From positions 55,267-119,266 of the forward strand of contig MU853199.1 in NCBI GenBank assembly GCA_033085395.1: 64,000 nt of DNA, written 5' to 3'. The notes below the pieces were generated by a model. It was not told the DNA's origin. It made no database searches and saw only the letters and a list, made by a program, of their open reading frames with translations. This document shows, piece by piece, positions 22,001 to 33,387 of the stretch. Position 1 is the first letter of the stretch. Every line of letters starts with the position of its first letter. The translations under genes were made by a program, and so were the position numbers. Source of the DNA: Xanthoparmelia taractica (lineage: Eukaryota > Ascomycota > Lecanoromycetes > Lecanorales > Parmeliaceae).

Positions 22001-24447
22001 ATGCCTGTTGGTGCGTTTTTTAACATGAGTAGAAGCGAGTCCGCTGCTGATCGCAACTTTCAGAAGCCTTCGAACAAAGATGGCCACCTCGATCGCCGCA
22101 TGAAGCCCTCCTAAGTTCTCCAACGGGCCGGCAGAAATACCACGATTGGACGTCTCCCTCCCCATCTCCTTCAAAATGTTCATCCGCTAGAACCATTCTG
22201 AGTCTGAAAAGACGGAAATTGGCCCCTCCGAATTCCGTTGGTGAAGATGATGGAGACGAAGATGAAGAAACCTTGCAGTTGAAATTGGCTGCGATCGAGG
22301 CAAAGCTGAAGCTTAAACATTTACAGCAAAGAAAGAGCAGAGTCTGTGCGCCTGGTTTAGACATCGATTACAAGGATAACGGACAGGACCAGTTTTCAAG
22401 AAAAGAAAACTTCCCACCATCATGTCAGGACCGAGGGACAAATGGAAAGTTACCCTTGGTCCCGCCCAAGTCTGTCGTGGACGTTCACATACCGGTATCT
22501 CCACAGAGAAAGCGTGTCGCGGCTGAAGAAGCGCATTCGCCTGGGAGGGTGTTGTTAGGCATTGATAAGGGGTTGAAGGGCAAAAACATTTCGTTGCGTC
22601 GTCCTCAGCGAGCACAGGCTAAAGACGAGGATCCTTTTCAAAATACAGCGGAGCTTGATGGAATTCCAAAAAAAGGAGGACTTTCACGCAACTCCACTGT
22701 CCCTCGGTTGGATCAATCGGATAGACCCAAGTCCTTTAGCGAGAAGATTGCAGAGATGAGGCAGCAAGACAAGGCCCGCAAAGACAAGGTGGATAGGCTG
22801 CATCGACAAAGAAGTGTAGGATTCGGTGTCCAGCAACAAGAAGTGGATGCCTCTAAGACTGCCGCCGACAGTGTAGAGCATATTAAGGAAGGTCGATCAA
22901 AGCACGTTGGTCAAGCCGCGAGCAGCGAGTTTTCGAGAGAAGAGGTACTGAAAGCCGTCAACAAACCCAATGGGGGGCTGGTTCAGCGAAGCAACTCCAT
23001 TACTGGTGCACGACGTGCTCGAGCCCAGGGTAAGTCTCCTGGTGATGTGTGGGTGAACCCTAATGCGCAGCCTGAGATGAAACCTTCTAAATCCGCATCA
23101 AACGATTCGGGGAAAAGGGTGAGATCTTTGTCACCAAAACCCAAACTCTCAGGGTCACCATTGGGGGAGTATAGTCCAGAAATGTCAAGCTTTCTCTTCG
23201 AGCCGTTCTCATGCCTTCACCTATCTAAGCGCCTTCTGCCTCACAACCTTCTGACTGGTACCTTCTCGGAGAAGCACATCTTCTTACTCCCGTCACTCCT
23301 TGGCGCTGTCAAGTCTCCCGACTTTGTGCTCCCCGATGTTCCTGAGCCAGATCACGTAGTCCTCGCGATCATCGCGTCTAAGTCATCGCCTCTAAATCAT
23401 AAAGGTGCACACAACTCCACAAGCGCAGAAAGCACTTCCGTCGCTGAAGCGGCGGAAAGCGAACAGAACACAAATGGGAAGTATATGGTGCTTACTCTGA
23501 CCGACCTGAAATGGACGGTAGACCTCTTTCTCTTCGCGACTGGCTACACGAGGTTTCGGAAGCTCGCTCCTGGAACAGTCGTTGCTCTGCTGAACCCTGA
23601 CATCATGCCACCACCACCGGGTAGAGCGGACACAGGTCGCTTTAGCCTCAAGCTTGCTTCCAGTGATGACACGGTCCTTGAGATAGGTACTAGCCGTGAT
23701 CTGGGCTGGTGCAAGAGCGTACGAAAAGATGGCAAGCAGTGCGGAAGCTGGATCGACAAGCGTCACACCGAATTCTGTGAGTTTCACGTTGATGCTGTCG
23801 TCGAGCGTACAAGACGTGGACGAATGGAGGTTCAAGGTATGAGCGCGCCCTTTGCGCCTGGCGGAAGGCGGGGAGGGAGGACAGGGCATTTTGGCCACAA
23901 TAGACGAAGACAGAAGTCTGCACGAGACGACGAATCTCGAAAAGAAGGCCTTCAGTACGATCGCAGTATTGCTTCCCGATACTTCGTCACCCCCTCGATC
24001 TCCGGACTCAGTGCGGCTCAGCTATTCGATGCTGAAGGTGGAACTGAACGGGGAGGAAGTAAGGAGGATAGGATACGCAAGCGACTGGCGGAGAGAGAGA
24101 AGGAAAATGAGATTGCAAAGAAGTTAGGAGAAGGCGGCAATGGTACTGGAAGCGAGTATTTGCGTTTCAGGACAGGAGGCGAGATAATGGGGAAGGATAC
24201 GGACCATCAGGCAGCTGATCCCGTCGATGCGTCATCGCTTGGTCTATTGGGAAATAAAGCGAAAAATGTCCACCTGAGTCCCATCAAGAAGAAGAGGAAT
24301 ATCAGCGCCCCGAGCGTGGATAGCTCCAGAAAGAAGACGCGGTTTGTGACCGATCGGGGTATCAAAGAGGCGGGGCGGGAGAGCTTCGGTGGGGACATCG
24401 CTATGAAAGGCCCGGACGATGATGACGATGGATTAGAGGTTGTGTAA
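22001..24447 (+). CDS. mcm10: DNA replication factor MCM10
   Basis: Mcm10 activates the CMG helicase at origins and stabilises polymerase alpha-primase. I model two exons: a 10-nt first exon 22001..22010 (ATGCCTGTTG), a 53-nt intron with donor GTGCGT and acceptor TTTCAG, then 22064..24447; total 797 residues. The model is favoured because the open frame has no ATG near its 5' end, yet reads EQRWPPRSPHEALLSSP upstream, matching fungal Mcm10 N-termini. In order: disordered basic N-terminus, an acidic coiled segment (LQLKLAAIEAKLKLKHLQQ), the OB-fold (YMVLTLTDLKWTVDLFLFA, FRKLAPGTVVALLNP), the zinc finger near residues 553-577 (WCKSVRKDGKQCGSW, then CEFH), and a basic tail. Nuclear. Confidence 0.9.
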
Positions 24448-25698
24448 TCCTTCTTCGCCCCCGTCAAGAGTGCATGATGGTATATATGACATTCAAGCAT
24501 GTATCATTGAAGAAGTGGACACCTGCAATCGCAACGGGGTACGATCAAATTCACAAGGCCAGCCGCAGCAGGATCGTTGGCCAAACGATGGCCTGATGTC
24601 AAGCCTCTGGTGGCGAGATCGAAGGGAGAGCGCCAGCGCCCGTGCTCTCCTTTAGGTGTCTTGTTAGTACTACGGTTCCAGAGTCCTCGGTAGATGGAAA
24701 TACCAGCGTCTCCATGTCCACCTGCCTGTTCCCGACCGTGTGGGTCTCTGACTCTATGCGACATACAGTGATTGAGTGCAGTCCTTCCCCCGTTGGACAT
24801 TCCCCATCCAACCCCAACTATCCGTTCCCGGAGACTCATCGGTCTTACTCCCGACGATCAGGGCTACTTTGCAGTCGTCTCTCATAGGGTTAGTGCGCTC
24901 TTTTTGGCAACTCAACATGGGTTTCAAGTCGGCTCACTGTTAGCCCATCGTTCGGGTAAAGCTATTGAGTGGCTCCACTGTGCCGAAGCCAAAACCGAGG
25001 ATCTGGCAAAGTATGGAAGGAAAAAGGCATGATTATATGAATCTAGATCGAAGGTTTCTTTCCAGGCTGGCGCTTTGCCAGACTTCTCAGTTCGGTTGGC
25101 CATTGTCGCTGCGGCTGCAGTGATTTTTCGAGGAAGCGAGAAGGGATAGGACTCTTATAAGCAATGTACTTGACGATCAGGTTCCTTGCACAATTGAAGC
25201 TACCATCCTCATATCGACGTTCCCGTTTATTGAAAGATCAATGAGAAAAAGTGAGATACCTTCGTCCTTTTTTCCCCCGCCGTTCGGACGCCCTTATGTC
25301 TTCATATCGCTTGTCCCATTGCCTATGCCCCTGGGGAAGATGTGCGTGATCAGAGCTTGAGCTGTGCGCGGTGGATGAATTTGTGCAACTTGCGATACTA
25401 AAGAATCAGAATAACTTCCGTCGTGTGCACAGCGAAACCGTTCGTATTCATAATATGGAACTCTACCCAAATTTGAACCATTCGATCAGCTGTACGAAAA
25501 CTGTTCGGTAATTTCACAAAGCTATTGCAGTCAAAAGTCTCGTCTTCCTAGCGCATAGTAGTACCGACCTATTGGATCATCTGGCATGGTTACTATGTAC
25601 AAATCCATAGAGGTTACACACAAGTTCATAATAAGTCGATGCTAAGGTATTGTCAGTTTGGTACCAATCTGGAAATCACAGACAATAACAGTAGCCAC
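24448..25698. other. Gene-free spacer between mcm10 and gal1
   Basis: This is 1.25 kb between converging ends. Short frames occur on both strands around 24500-25030 but overlap each other and show no recognisable domain. I see no gene, RNA gene or repeat that I can support. Confidence 0.4.
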
Positions 25699-27237
25699 TC
25701 ACATCATAGAGCCATGTCCGGGCTCACTCACCACCACCGCCTCAGCTAGCTTTTCCTTTGTGATATCCGGTTCCCTTTTCCGGTAGTACTTCTCTTCCCA
25801 AGCAGCCTTGATAGCTTCAACCCTATCCTTCGGCACCAAATGCACGGAACATCCGCCCCAACCTGCTCCGGTCACTCGGCTACCATACGCGCCAGCCGCT
25901 CTCGCAATCTCGCACATCACATCGATCTCGGGACAGCTGTGAACGTACACATCTCGGCTGGAAGCGTGGCTTTCGTTAAGTATGTCGCCCAGTTTCGGAA
26001 GCAGTACAGTGTCGGCATCAACAGGCGGGTTTAGCAGTAGCCGTTTGAAAGCCTGAACGCGGAGAGCCTCAGTAAAGACGTGCCGTGCTCGTGGCGCAAG
26101 ATGAAAATGCTCAGCACGGATGGGGAACTTGGTCATGAATCTTTGCTCAAGAGCCTCCACGGACATAGATAGGGTGGAGGCAATCTCTCCACGAGTGTAG
26201 CCTTCAGACTTGTCAAGAAGCTTGTCGACAATCGAGAGCATGGTTCTGATTCGTTCTTCAGCACTGACATGCTGATCTGCTTTTTCGGACTCGTAGTAAG
26301 CATTTTGAAAGCCACGAAGACTGCTGCCTAAGGGCCCAGAGTCGGCCTTGAGTTTCAATCCTAGTTTGGCGGCCATGAACTCTGCCGCAAGGGTGCATTC
26401 GACTACACGCAAATTATACTGTTCAGGAGCTGCAATATGTTTATCTGCGGCGACAAAACTCTGCGCTACCATGAACGTGATCGGAGGACCAGTTTTGGGG
26501 AACGGGAGCGCCTCGGCATACAATTCTGGCGAAAATGAGATGCTGACTGCATCACCTCGAACGGAGAATACAGAGGCTGCCTGATCCATACCTCCAGAAT
26601 TGACTCCAACGGACCGCTCTGATACAATGGCAAGTTCCACTAATTCCCTTTTGGGAACTTTGTCCGAGCCATTGGCCCGTAGAGTTGCTAAAGCACTCGC
26701 GCAGACGAAGGCAGCGCTACTTGATAGCCCACCGCCCGCGGGCACAGTGCCGTCAACCAGAACCTCCATTCCACATGAAGAGAAACCGGACTCCTGTTTC
26801 CGAAGAAGATCGACGGCGCCTCTGAACCCGGCTTTGAAGTAGTTGGTCCACTGGAGTGTAGAAGCATCAATCTCGACGTTCCCATCTTCCGGGACCGAGA
26901 ATTCGCCCGATTGAAATTTTTGGGGGTTGGTACTTGCAACATGAACCTTTACTTCTGCCTGGCTTTTCCTTGGTGCTGGGGAAACTGCAACAAGTACATC
27001 TGCCGCTATGGCCATGGGAAGGACCTCATAGAGCGAGTAGTCGATGTGCTCTCCAATGAGATTGACACGGCCTGGACTGCGAGCAACGAATTGGGGAGGC
27101 CGTCCATATAGCTCTGAGAAACGGGATTTAAGACGATCAAATCGCGCCCTTTGGGACTCGAGAGCATCTTGTGGGTACAAATCCTCAAGGTCTTTGATCA
27201 CCGGGACAGGCTCGTTCATCGTATTCTTGGATGCCAT
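25699..27237 (-). CDS. gal1: Galactokinase
   Basis: Galactokinase phosphorylates D-galactose with ATP to galactose 1-phosphate, the first Leloir-pathway step. Single exon, 512 residues, close to the usual fungal length. The galactokinase signature GRVNLIGEHIDYS is at about residues 56-68, the GHMP kinase motif 2 GGGLSSSAAF follows near residue 170, the catalytic-region sequence NSGGMDQAASVF is present, and motif 3 GAGWGGCSVHL is near the C-terminus. The start MASKNTMNEP is the first ATG of the frame. No other Leloir genes (GAL7, GAL10) are nearby, as is usual outside yeasts. Cytosolic. Confidence 0.96.
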   Translation of the reverse strand: MASKNTMNEPVPVIKDLEDLYPQDALESQRARFDRLKSRFSELYGRPPQFVARSPGRVNLIGEHIDYSLYEVLPMAIAADVLVAVSPAPRKSQAEVKVHVASTNPQKFQSGEFSVPEDGNVEIDASTLQWTNYFKAGFRGAVDLLRKQESGFSSCGMEVLVDGTVPAGGGLSSSAAFVCASALATLRANGSDKVPKRELVELAIVSERSVGVNSGGMDQAASVFSVRGDAVSISFSPELYAEALPFPKTGPPITFMVAQSFVAADKHIAAPEQYNLRVVECTLAAEFMAAKLGLKLKADSGPLGSSLRGFQNAYYESEKADQHVSAEERIRTMLSIVDKLLDKSEGYTRGEIASTLSMSVEALEQRFMTKFPIRAEHFHLAPRARHVFTEALRVQAFKRLLLNPPVDADTVLLPKLGDILNESHASSRDVYVHSCPEIDVMCEIARAAGAYGSRVTGAGWGGCSVHLVPKDRVEAIKAAWEEKYYRKREPDITKEKLAEAVVVSEPGHGSMM

Positions 27238-27974
27238 TTCAATGTTTTCGAAGGTAGACCAGCTCGGGAAAATGAGGACAAAACAACTCTTTACAGACAG
27301 GTCTCGCTGTTCCGAGTCTACAACAATGACGATTGTAGCCTAAATGTAAGATAATTTTAAAATAGGCAAACCAGGGGATTCAACCTGATCGACTAAGAAG
27401 AACCTGGTGTTTGATGTTTGGATTTAGCTATAGAGCTTTGAAATTCCGAGCACCAAAGCTCGATCCCAAGGCGGCCAGTGATGGGCCCGAACAACATCTA
27501 CCTTGGTCGTTGTTATTGCCTCTTCTATCGTTGATATACTGCATCGAAGCCTCCTTGGAGTAAGGGTAAGTTGAAGCGTTTGTGTCGAGTATCGATTCGA
27601 TACGATTCAAGGACGCAAAAGGAGGAGAGTAGGGTAGGCTTGACTGGCGGGACATTTATTCCATAAAGTACTCGTACTCGTAAGTACAATCAAGCTTCAG
27701 ACGCTAGTAAATCTTGGCAATGTTTTCTAAGCTGCTAGAGGACCAACAGAAACCCGAGTCGATTCTCTATCATTCATGCCTCCTTTCATCAAGTACTCGG
27801 ATGTATCTGATATGATGAAAAATGCTTGATTATAAGTACATGTTGTTTCTAGAATACTGTCCTAACGCTTCTGGACTCATCTCCTATTATTGATTCCGTA
27901 GCGATGCCCATCTCGATACCAATCCTTGCCTGGCATGCCGGTTAGTGTTCTTTCATTAGCATTGTAAATGTTTT
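27238..27974. promoter_or_regulatory. Upstream region of gal1
   Basis: These 737 bp lie between the gal1 start and the stop codon of the sfc6 gene, both on the minus strand. A 75-residue open frame at 27428..27655 (minus) has no recognisable content and is not called. A CGG-N12-CCG pair at 27472-27489 does not have Gal4 spacing. Confidence 0.3.
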
Positions 27975-30375
27975 CTACACGGCCATGTCCTGTATTCTGA
28001 CTAGTCCACTACCCCAGCCTACAGCCAACCATCCTCCACACCCAGAGCCATTTGGGTTCCAACCCAAAGACGTGACAGCGGTCTCCTCCTCGTAAATTGT
28101 ACTCTCACCCACGGTTTCCTTATATTTCCCCCTGTATTTCACGCCCAAGTCTACCTTCTCTCCCTTGTAACCTTCCGTGATACGACACATACCCTGTCGA
28201 GGACCCTGGCCCAGTCTCCTTACCCACTCATGCTTAAAGACAACTTGCTGCCAGCCTGCATCTTTTCTCCCGAGCGCTTTTCTCATTGGGTTCGTGACAA
28301 TAACACTCCCATCAGCTCCACCTGCAGCGATGGAAGAATGACACTTCCCCACATCCACAATGCCTTGTCCAGGCCCGGGCGCGCTTCCCAGCTTCCCACA
28401 GGCGAGGCTGGAGTAGAAACAACGCAATCCCCACAATCGTAAGGTCTCCGAGGTTTCTTCTGGAGCGACCACCGAAAGGAGACTGTCGCAATACGCAAGA
28501 CTTGATGGTGGTGTACGTGTACGCCCTGAAAAGACGTAGTCGGTTGTAGGGGCGCGGAGAGAAGTCAAGCGAAGATTGCCGGAGAGCGAGGAAGAAATCA
28601 GAAGGGTGGGATGGGTGGGGTAGGCGCTTGTGAGCGACAATATGTATGTAGGGTGTAATTGGAGGGAGAGCCAAGGCCCATTCCCTGCAGTTGCTGCGTC
28701 TCCTAGGTCGTAGCCACGCGGGGACGGCAGACTTGGGTTTGGGGACTCACTACTGGGTGCATTAGATGCTTCAGGAGGACTATTGGGCTCAGCTGGAGCA
28801 AGGTTAGAAACCCATGCACCAAGATCTGCTGAGCTATTCGACTGTGGATTAGGTAACGATGAAGGGGAAGGATGGGGGCAGATGTTATAGATCCCGAGGG
28901 CACCATTTGAGTATCCGACGGCAAGATCTGTGGCCGAAAGCCAAGCCAGGCATGTGGTGAGCGGTCTGATGTCTTCTTGCTCTGTATCTGCGAGAGGTAA
29001 AGGTCGAGAGCTGGCCGAAAACGCTGCTGACTGGACCTTTACTGTTGTCGTTCGGATAGTTGGTAACCATGTCGCGTACTTCAACCAATTGATGATGACA
29101 TGACTTACAAAAGCTTGTAATGGCTCCTTTCCCCTTTTCAAGCTGAACATCCAAGACCCGAGCGCAACCGTCACTCCAAATACCGGCGAGCAACCCAACA
29201 GAGATCGTGCCAAGAGCGTCTTCGTTTCTCATGGCCCTGGGTACAGGGCACCATTTCAGCTGATTAATTTCTCCCCACTCGGTACATAACACCTGTTGGA
29301 GCTCCGCTGGTCGAGTTGATCCCACAGTGTTGTCCAAAGCGTCGAATGCCCAGATCTGAACGCCCGAAGGAGTAGGACACGAGGGTGTGAATGCAGGGGC
29401 TTCATTTGGCGTTGCTGGGCGATTGGAGGTTGGAGTTTGAGCCACTGCCAATGCCAAATACTGTGTGTTACTGTCATGGTTTGGGGCCCAATCCAGACAC
29501 CTTACGCGTGTACCAACGTTCAGCATCCAGCCAAGTCCTCGTCTCTTGCGACATCTAAATCCTTCCGGACCAAGTTCAAACGATCCGGAAGCAGTATACC
29601 ATGCTTCCTCAAGGCCTATGGATTGCGATAGTGCTAGAGTAAATACCTTTTGTCTTCCGTAAGGCCCCATCAGAAAGCTGAGACTGCTGTGCGTAGCTTT
29701 AGGTAGATAAGCGAGGCCCTCTTCCAAGCTTAGCGTTGTTGATTTTTGCTTCTTAGCGAATGATTGTCGGCCTCCTTGATCATAATACCAGTTCCAACCT
29801 ACCGTTGCTTCCATGTGACGCTTTTCGTCCGTATGCGAGACTTGATGGCGCAAATTCTTTTTGCATGGTAGAGTAGGATCAGCAGCCCATTGATCCCTTG
29901 ATCTGACCACATGTAAAACGTCTTCGACACCAGAGCCTGAAAAGAGTCTAACGCGACTTCTTTCATGATCAGCTCTTATCAGGTTCTCGGTCATACCTCG
30001 AGAATGGACATCAGCATCTCGAGGGGAAATGTTAGCCCTTTGGTTTCGCCTACGGCCTTTAGAAGTACCTCCAAGGTCACGTTCATCTGGATCCGAGCTT
30101 GCATATGAGTGGGCGTCTTCGTACTCTTCCTCTGGTGTTAAAATAGCAGAGCCGTCAGAGATGCCGTCGGCGAGAGAGTCTTCGTCTTCGTTCCCGTCAA
30201 CATGGTCTTCTGGGAAATCAACGTCGTTTTTCGAGTCTTGCAGCTGCTGTAGTGCTTCAAAATCTACTTCAGAATCCGAACTGAGTATACCGAGGCCTTC
30301 AAAAGCGTCTGTGGTATACTTTTTATTGGGAATTCGCTGTCTGCCAGACTTTCTGACGGGATGGATCTGAGCCAT
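27975..30375 (-). CDS. sfc6: TFIIIC subunit Sfc6/Tfc6 (WD40-repeat)
   Basis: TFIIIC recruits RNA polymerase III to tRNA and 5S rRNA genes by binding the internal B box; Sfc6 (yeast tau91) is a WD40 subunit of its B-box-binding lobe. Two exons on the minus strand, 29109..30375 and 27975..29041, with a 67-nt intron give 777 residues. The basic N-terminus (VRKSGRQRIPNKKYTTDAF) precedes an acidic region, then a beta-propeller with blades visible as VRCLDWAP, LALAVAQT, VQIWAFDA, INQLKWCPVPRA, VGLLAGIWSDGCARVLDV, then after the splice KVQSAAFSASSRP, TTCLAWLSATDLAVGYSNG and GLGIYNI-like, ending TAVTSLGWNPNGSGCGGWLA. Nuclear. The element at 30598-31061 lies upstream of its start. Confidence 0.83.
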
Positions 30376-30597
30376 AGACTAGAGTCCAATATTCTAGTCC
30401 GAGGAGTCCATCACAAAGCGCCGACTCTCTTGCCGTGGCACGTGTGTACCCTGATTCCAAAAGTTGAGCTTCGAAGTTGGTCAGTCAACTCTACTTCGTT
30501 ACCACTATAGAATCTGGACTCGAATCTGGGAGATTGATGTCCCTTTCACTAATCTCGCGGTTCTTGCCTCAAGTCACGTGTTGCTGATGCCAAGCCT

Positions 30598-31061
30598 TAC
30601 ACGTGTCTACCCGGATATGCAATCTTAGGGCTAGGGCTAGATTCGAAATTCCAGCGTATATTATAATTTAACTATATATCTCTATTAGATTACTTCGATT
30701 TATAAATATTTAACTTACTCTTAGTATTATATTTATATTTATCTTATATAATATTCTTATTCTATATTATATAGCATAAAATTATAAGATTTTCCAGATT
30801 TTACTATCGTAATTTAGGGTTAGGGCTAGGTCGAAAATTATCTATCTAAATATATTCTTCTAATACTATTATTACTTTATAGATGTTACTTAAACTATAA
30901 GTTTCTATTAATTATTAAATAATCTATTATATATTCTATATATTAGTCGTTCGAAAATTTCTAAAATAGTCTTTAAAATACTTATTATAAGGATTTCGTA
31001 ATTAGCCCTAGCCCTAAGATTGCATATCCAGGTAGATTGCATATCCGGGTAGACACGTGTA
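30598..31061. mobile_element. Non-autonomous inverted-repeat DNA transposon (MITE-like), AT-rich
   Basis: Long terminal inverted repeats face each other: the left begins CACGTGTCTACCCGG after a TA (30598-30599), the right ends CCGGGTAGACACGTG before a TA (31060-31061). Identity continues inward for about 40 bp through ATATGCAATCTTAGGG. The right arm holds a 17-bp tandem duplication (around 31029-31045). The interior (about 380 bp) is extremely AT-rich and has no open frame. TA at both ends fits a Tc1/mariner/pogo-type target duplication; the AT bias fits RIP. It sits between two divergent genes. Confidence 0.75.
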
Positions 31062-31207
31062 TGTAGTCAAGTGCTCAACCACAGCGCCTGACAAGAGTCA
31101 ACACAGACACTCACTCACTCACTGACCGGTCTCCCCACAAGTTGGCGATAGCTGTGCTCTTTGCTTGAGACAATCCCTACCGCTCTCATCCTTTTTCTTG
31201 CTTCGTC

Positions 31208-32907
31208 ATGACCTCACTGCCTCCTCAGCGCCAACAGTCCTCCCAACAGCGCCGACAGTCGCCTGAAGCCTCATCGTCGCAACAACACCGGAGATCGAGC
31301 ATACCTCAATCTGCTACGTCGGAAGACTCACAAACTGTTTTACTAAGCCATCCTTCCTCATCAGAGTCATCTCCTGTACCAGAGCCTCAGGCGACGCAAC
31401 AAGCGAGGCCGAAACTACAAACAACCGAATCCAACAAGGACCCTCGGAAATGCTGGATATGTTTTGCGGATGAGACAGAAGATACTGCAACTTCGTCTGA
31501 GTGGCGGTCTCCTTGTCCATGTTCTTTGACAGCTCACGAATCCTGCCTTCTGGATTTTGTAGCCGATCTTGAAGCCCCACAAAACAGGAAGAGCACTGGC
31601 CCTCCGAAGATAGAATGCCCGCAGTGCAAGGCCAAGATCACCATAGCTCGGCCACGTAGTCTTGTTGTGGAAGGTGTGCAAGCAGTGCAGCGCGCTACAG
31701 CACGATTCATTTTGCCATTTACTGTCGTGACCTTGTAAGTAGATTCGGTATCCTATCTTTCTTATTGCAAACGCGGCTCCGGGTTCCAAGACAAATTTCG
31801 GAAGCAGAGGTTTCTTGATACCCTTTCGAATTATTTTATAGCTGGGCTTCTCCTTTGAAGCAAAAAGCTGACTGCGGGTTCAGGGCTGGAACGGTAGTCA
31901 CAGGATGTTGGATGCACGGATTTAGTACCATATATCTCTTGTTTGGCCCTGAGGATGCCGAGCGTTTGTTAGGGATCGATAACGCCCTCGGTATCACTAG
32001 CAAGTGGGCCCTTGGCTTGCCTTTAGTCCCTCTCGCACTTATAGCCGCGAGGACTAGATACGCTGATAATATCCTACCTATCCTACCAATCTTCTACTTT
32101 GCGTCGACTGGCCCGCAACGGGATGGCCCACTTTGGCCACCGAGTGCTTCGATGACCGTGGCAATCTTACCCTACATACGCGCAGCGTACAATGAGTTCT
32201 ACGACAGAGTATGTGCGCCAAGGGAGAAGGTTTGGATTAAGCAGATCCAACCGCGAGGTGGCGACCATGGAGGCAATGAACAGAATGAGCAAAACCAAGG
32301 ACAGGGAAATGAATTTGAGGATGGTATGGACATCGGGCTTGATCTACAGGTCGAGATCGTGGAAGAGGAGGAAGGACACGAAGATGGGCAGCCAGCAGGC
32401 AACGCTCCGGAAGAAGAGCAAGGCGAAGGCAATCAAGGTCGAGACCGAGGCCAAGACCATAATCAGAACCACGATCAGCCTGTGGGTGGGAACCAGGCCC
32501 AAGTCCCAGATTTACATCAGCATTTACATCAACATCAACACCAACACCGACACCAACACCAACATGGAAATCAGAACGGCGTACAGGGTCTCGTCCTCAA
32601 CTTTTTCTCTTTACCTCAAACCGTCATGGGTGCTCTAATCTTCCCTAGTATTTCCGCGGCTATGGGTGCCCTGCTTCAAGTTGCACTACCTAGATCTTGG
32701 ACAGTACCTCCGAGCCGCTGGGATCGACATCCTGCTGGTTTCTTGCAGTCTCGTTTTGGGAGGAGCATCGTGGGAGGGTGTTTATTTGTGGTGCTGAAGG
32801 ATACGCTCATGTTATACTCGAGGTATAGATTGGCACAGGACCACAAAAAAAGAAGGATCGTTGATTATGACGCGAAGAAAGGAAAGAAAGTCGGCTCTGC
32901 TGGGTAG
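31208..32907 (+). CDS. RING-CH (MARCH-type) membrane E3 ubiquitin ligase
   Basis: Two exons, 31208..31734 and 31842..32907, over a 107-nt intron give 530 residues. The Ser/Gln-rich N-terminus is followed by a C4HC3 RING-CH finger at about residues 79-140: CWIC, CPC, H-E-S-C and CPQCK supply the eight zinc ligands. Hydrophobic segments follow (FILPFTVVTF at the splice junction, TVVTGCWMHGFSTIYLLFG, WALGLPLVPLALIA, and a late FGRSIVGGCLFVVLKDTLM), so the protein is membrane-embedded. A long acidic then His/Gln/Asn-rich linker (LHQHLHQHQHQHRHQHQH) lies before the last membrane region. MARCH-type ligases act on membrane cargo in endosomes, ER or vacuole; the target here is unknown. A second acceptor inside exon 2 (after GGGTTCAG) is possible, so the splice could vary. 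Confidence 0.82.
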
Positions 32908-33387
32908 GAGCGATTCGGTTGCATTAGCAAGGGCGCTCAAGGGGCGAAGAAGATGGACATATGGATGGTAGCTCCTGAGGATGGTGGCTCCTGAGGATGG
33001 CAAGCCTGCAATAGCGATCGCAGGGTAAACTCAGCTCTAGCATTAGCTAATCAGCATCACATTCGTCAATCAAATTTTCTTAGCCATTCTCTGGCTATCT
33101 GCGTTGCAGTGCTGATTTATTTCCACTCTGGCTTTCATGGACGTGCGCCTTGCCTATTTTAGTACCTTACCGTAACTTCACTTCGATCAGGAAGCTGCCA
33201 ACGTCCCCATTGAAACCTGGATGCCAATAGTCCGAGTTCAGCGGAGCAAAGTCATGTATAATAGACTTGAGACAGGACAGAACACACATTTGTCTAAATA
33301 ACAACTTGATTGTCTTAAGAAAGTTTGGCAGCAGATCGTCGGTCATAGTCTTCTGGCGACAAGTATACGCGCTGATGGCTGAGTCCT
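32908..33387. other. Spacer with a 16-bp tandem duplication
   Basis: These 480 bp separate two same-strand genes. Two near-identical 16-mers (GATGGTAGCTCCTGAG, then one change) lie in tandem at 32964-32995 in the probable 3' untranslated region. No gene is seen. Confidence 0.4.

Noticed and set aside
22219..22221. TTG as a start for mcm10 (similar TTG starts at 31855 for the RING-CH gene and 33703 for the phosphatase).
   Set aside because: Fungal nuclear genes start with ATG; each frame extends upstream through a splice junction into conserved sequence.
24504..25032. Several 60-110-codon frames on both strands downstream of mcm10.
   Set aside because: They overlap each other, lack recognisable motifs and show no splice links.
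25669..25702. A GTGAGT donor and TTTCCAG acceptor at the 3' end of gal1 that would change its last residues.
   Set aside because: The implied intron is only 34 nt, below the workable minimum seen here (about 49 nt). The unspliced frame ends normally.
27472..27489. A CGG...CCG pair upstream of galactokinase resembling a Gal4 site.
   Set aside because: The spacing is 12, not the 11 of Gal4, and filamentous ascomycetes do not regulate gal1 through a Gal4-type site in the same way.
27428..27655. A 75-codon minus-strand frame upstream of gal1.
   Set aside because: No recognisable content; it lies in the expected gal1 promoter or leader.
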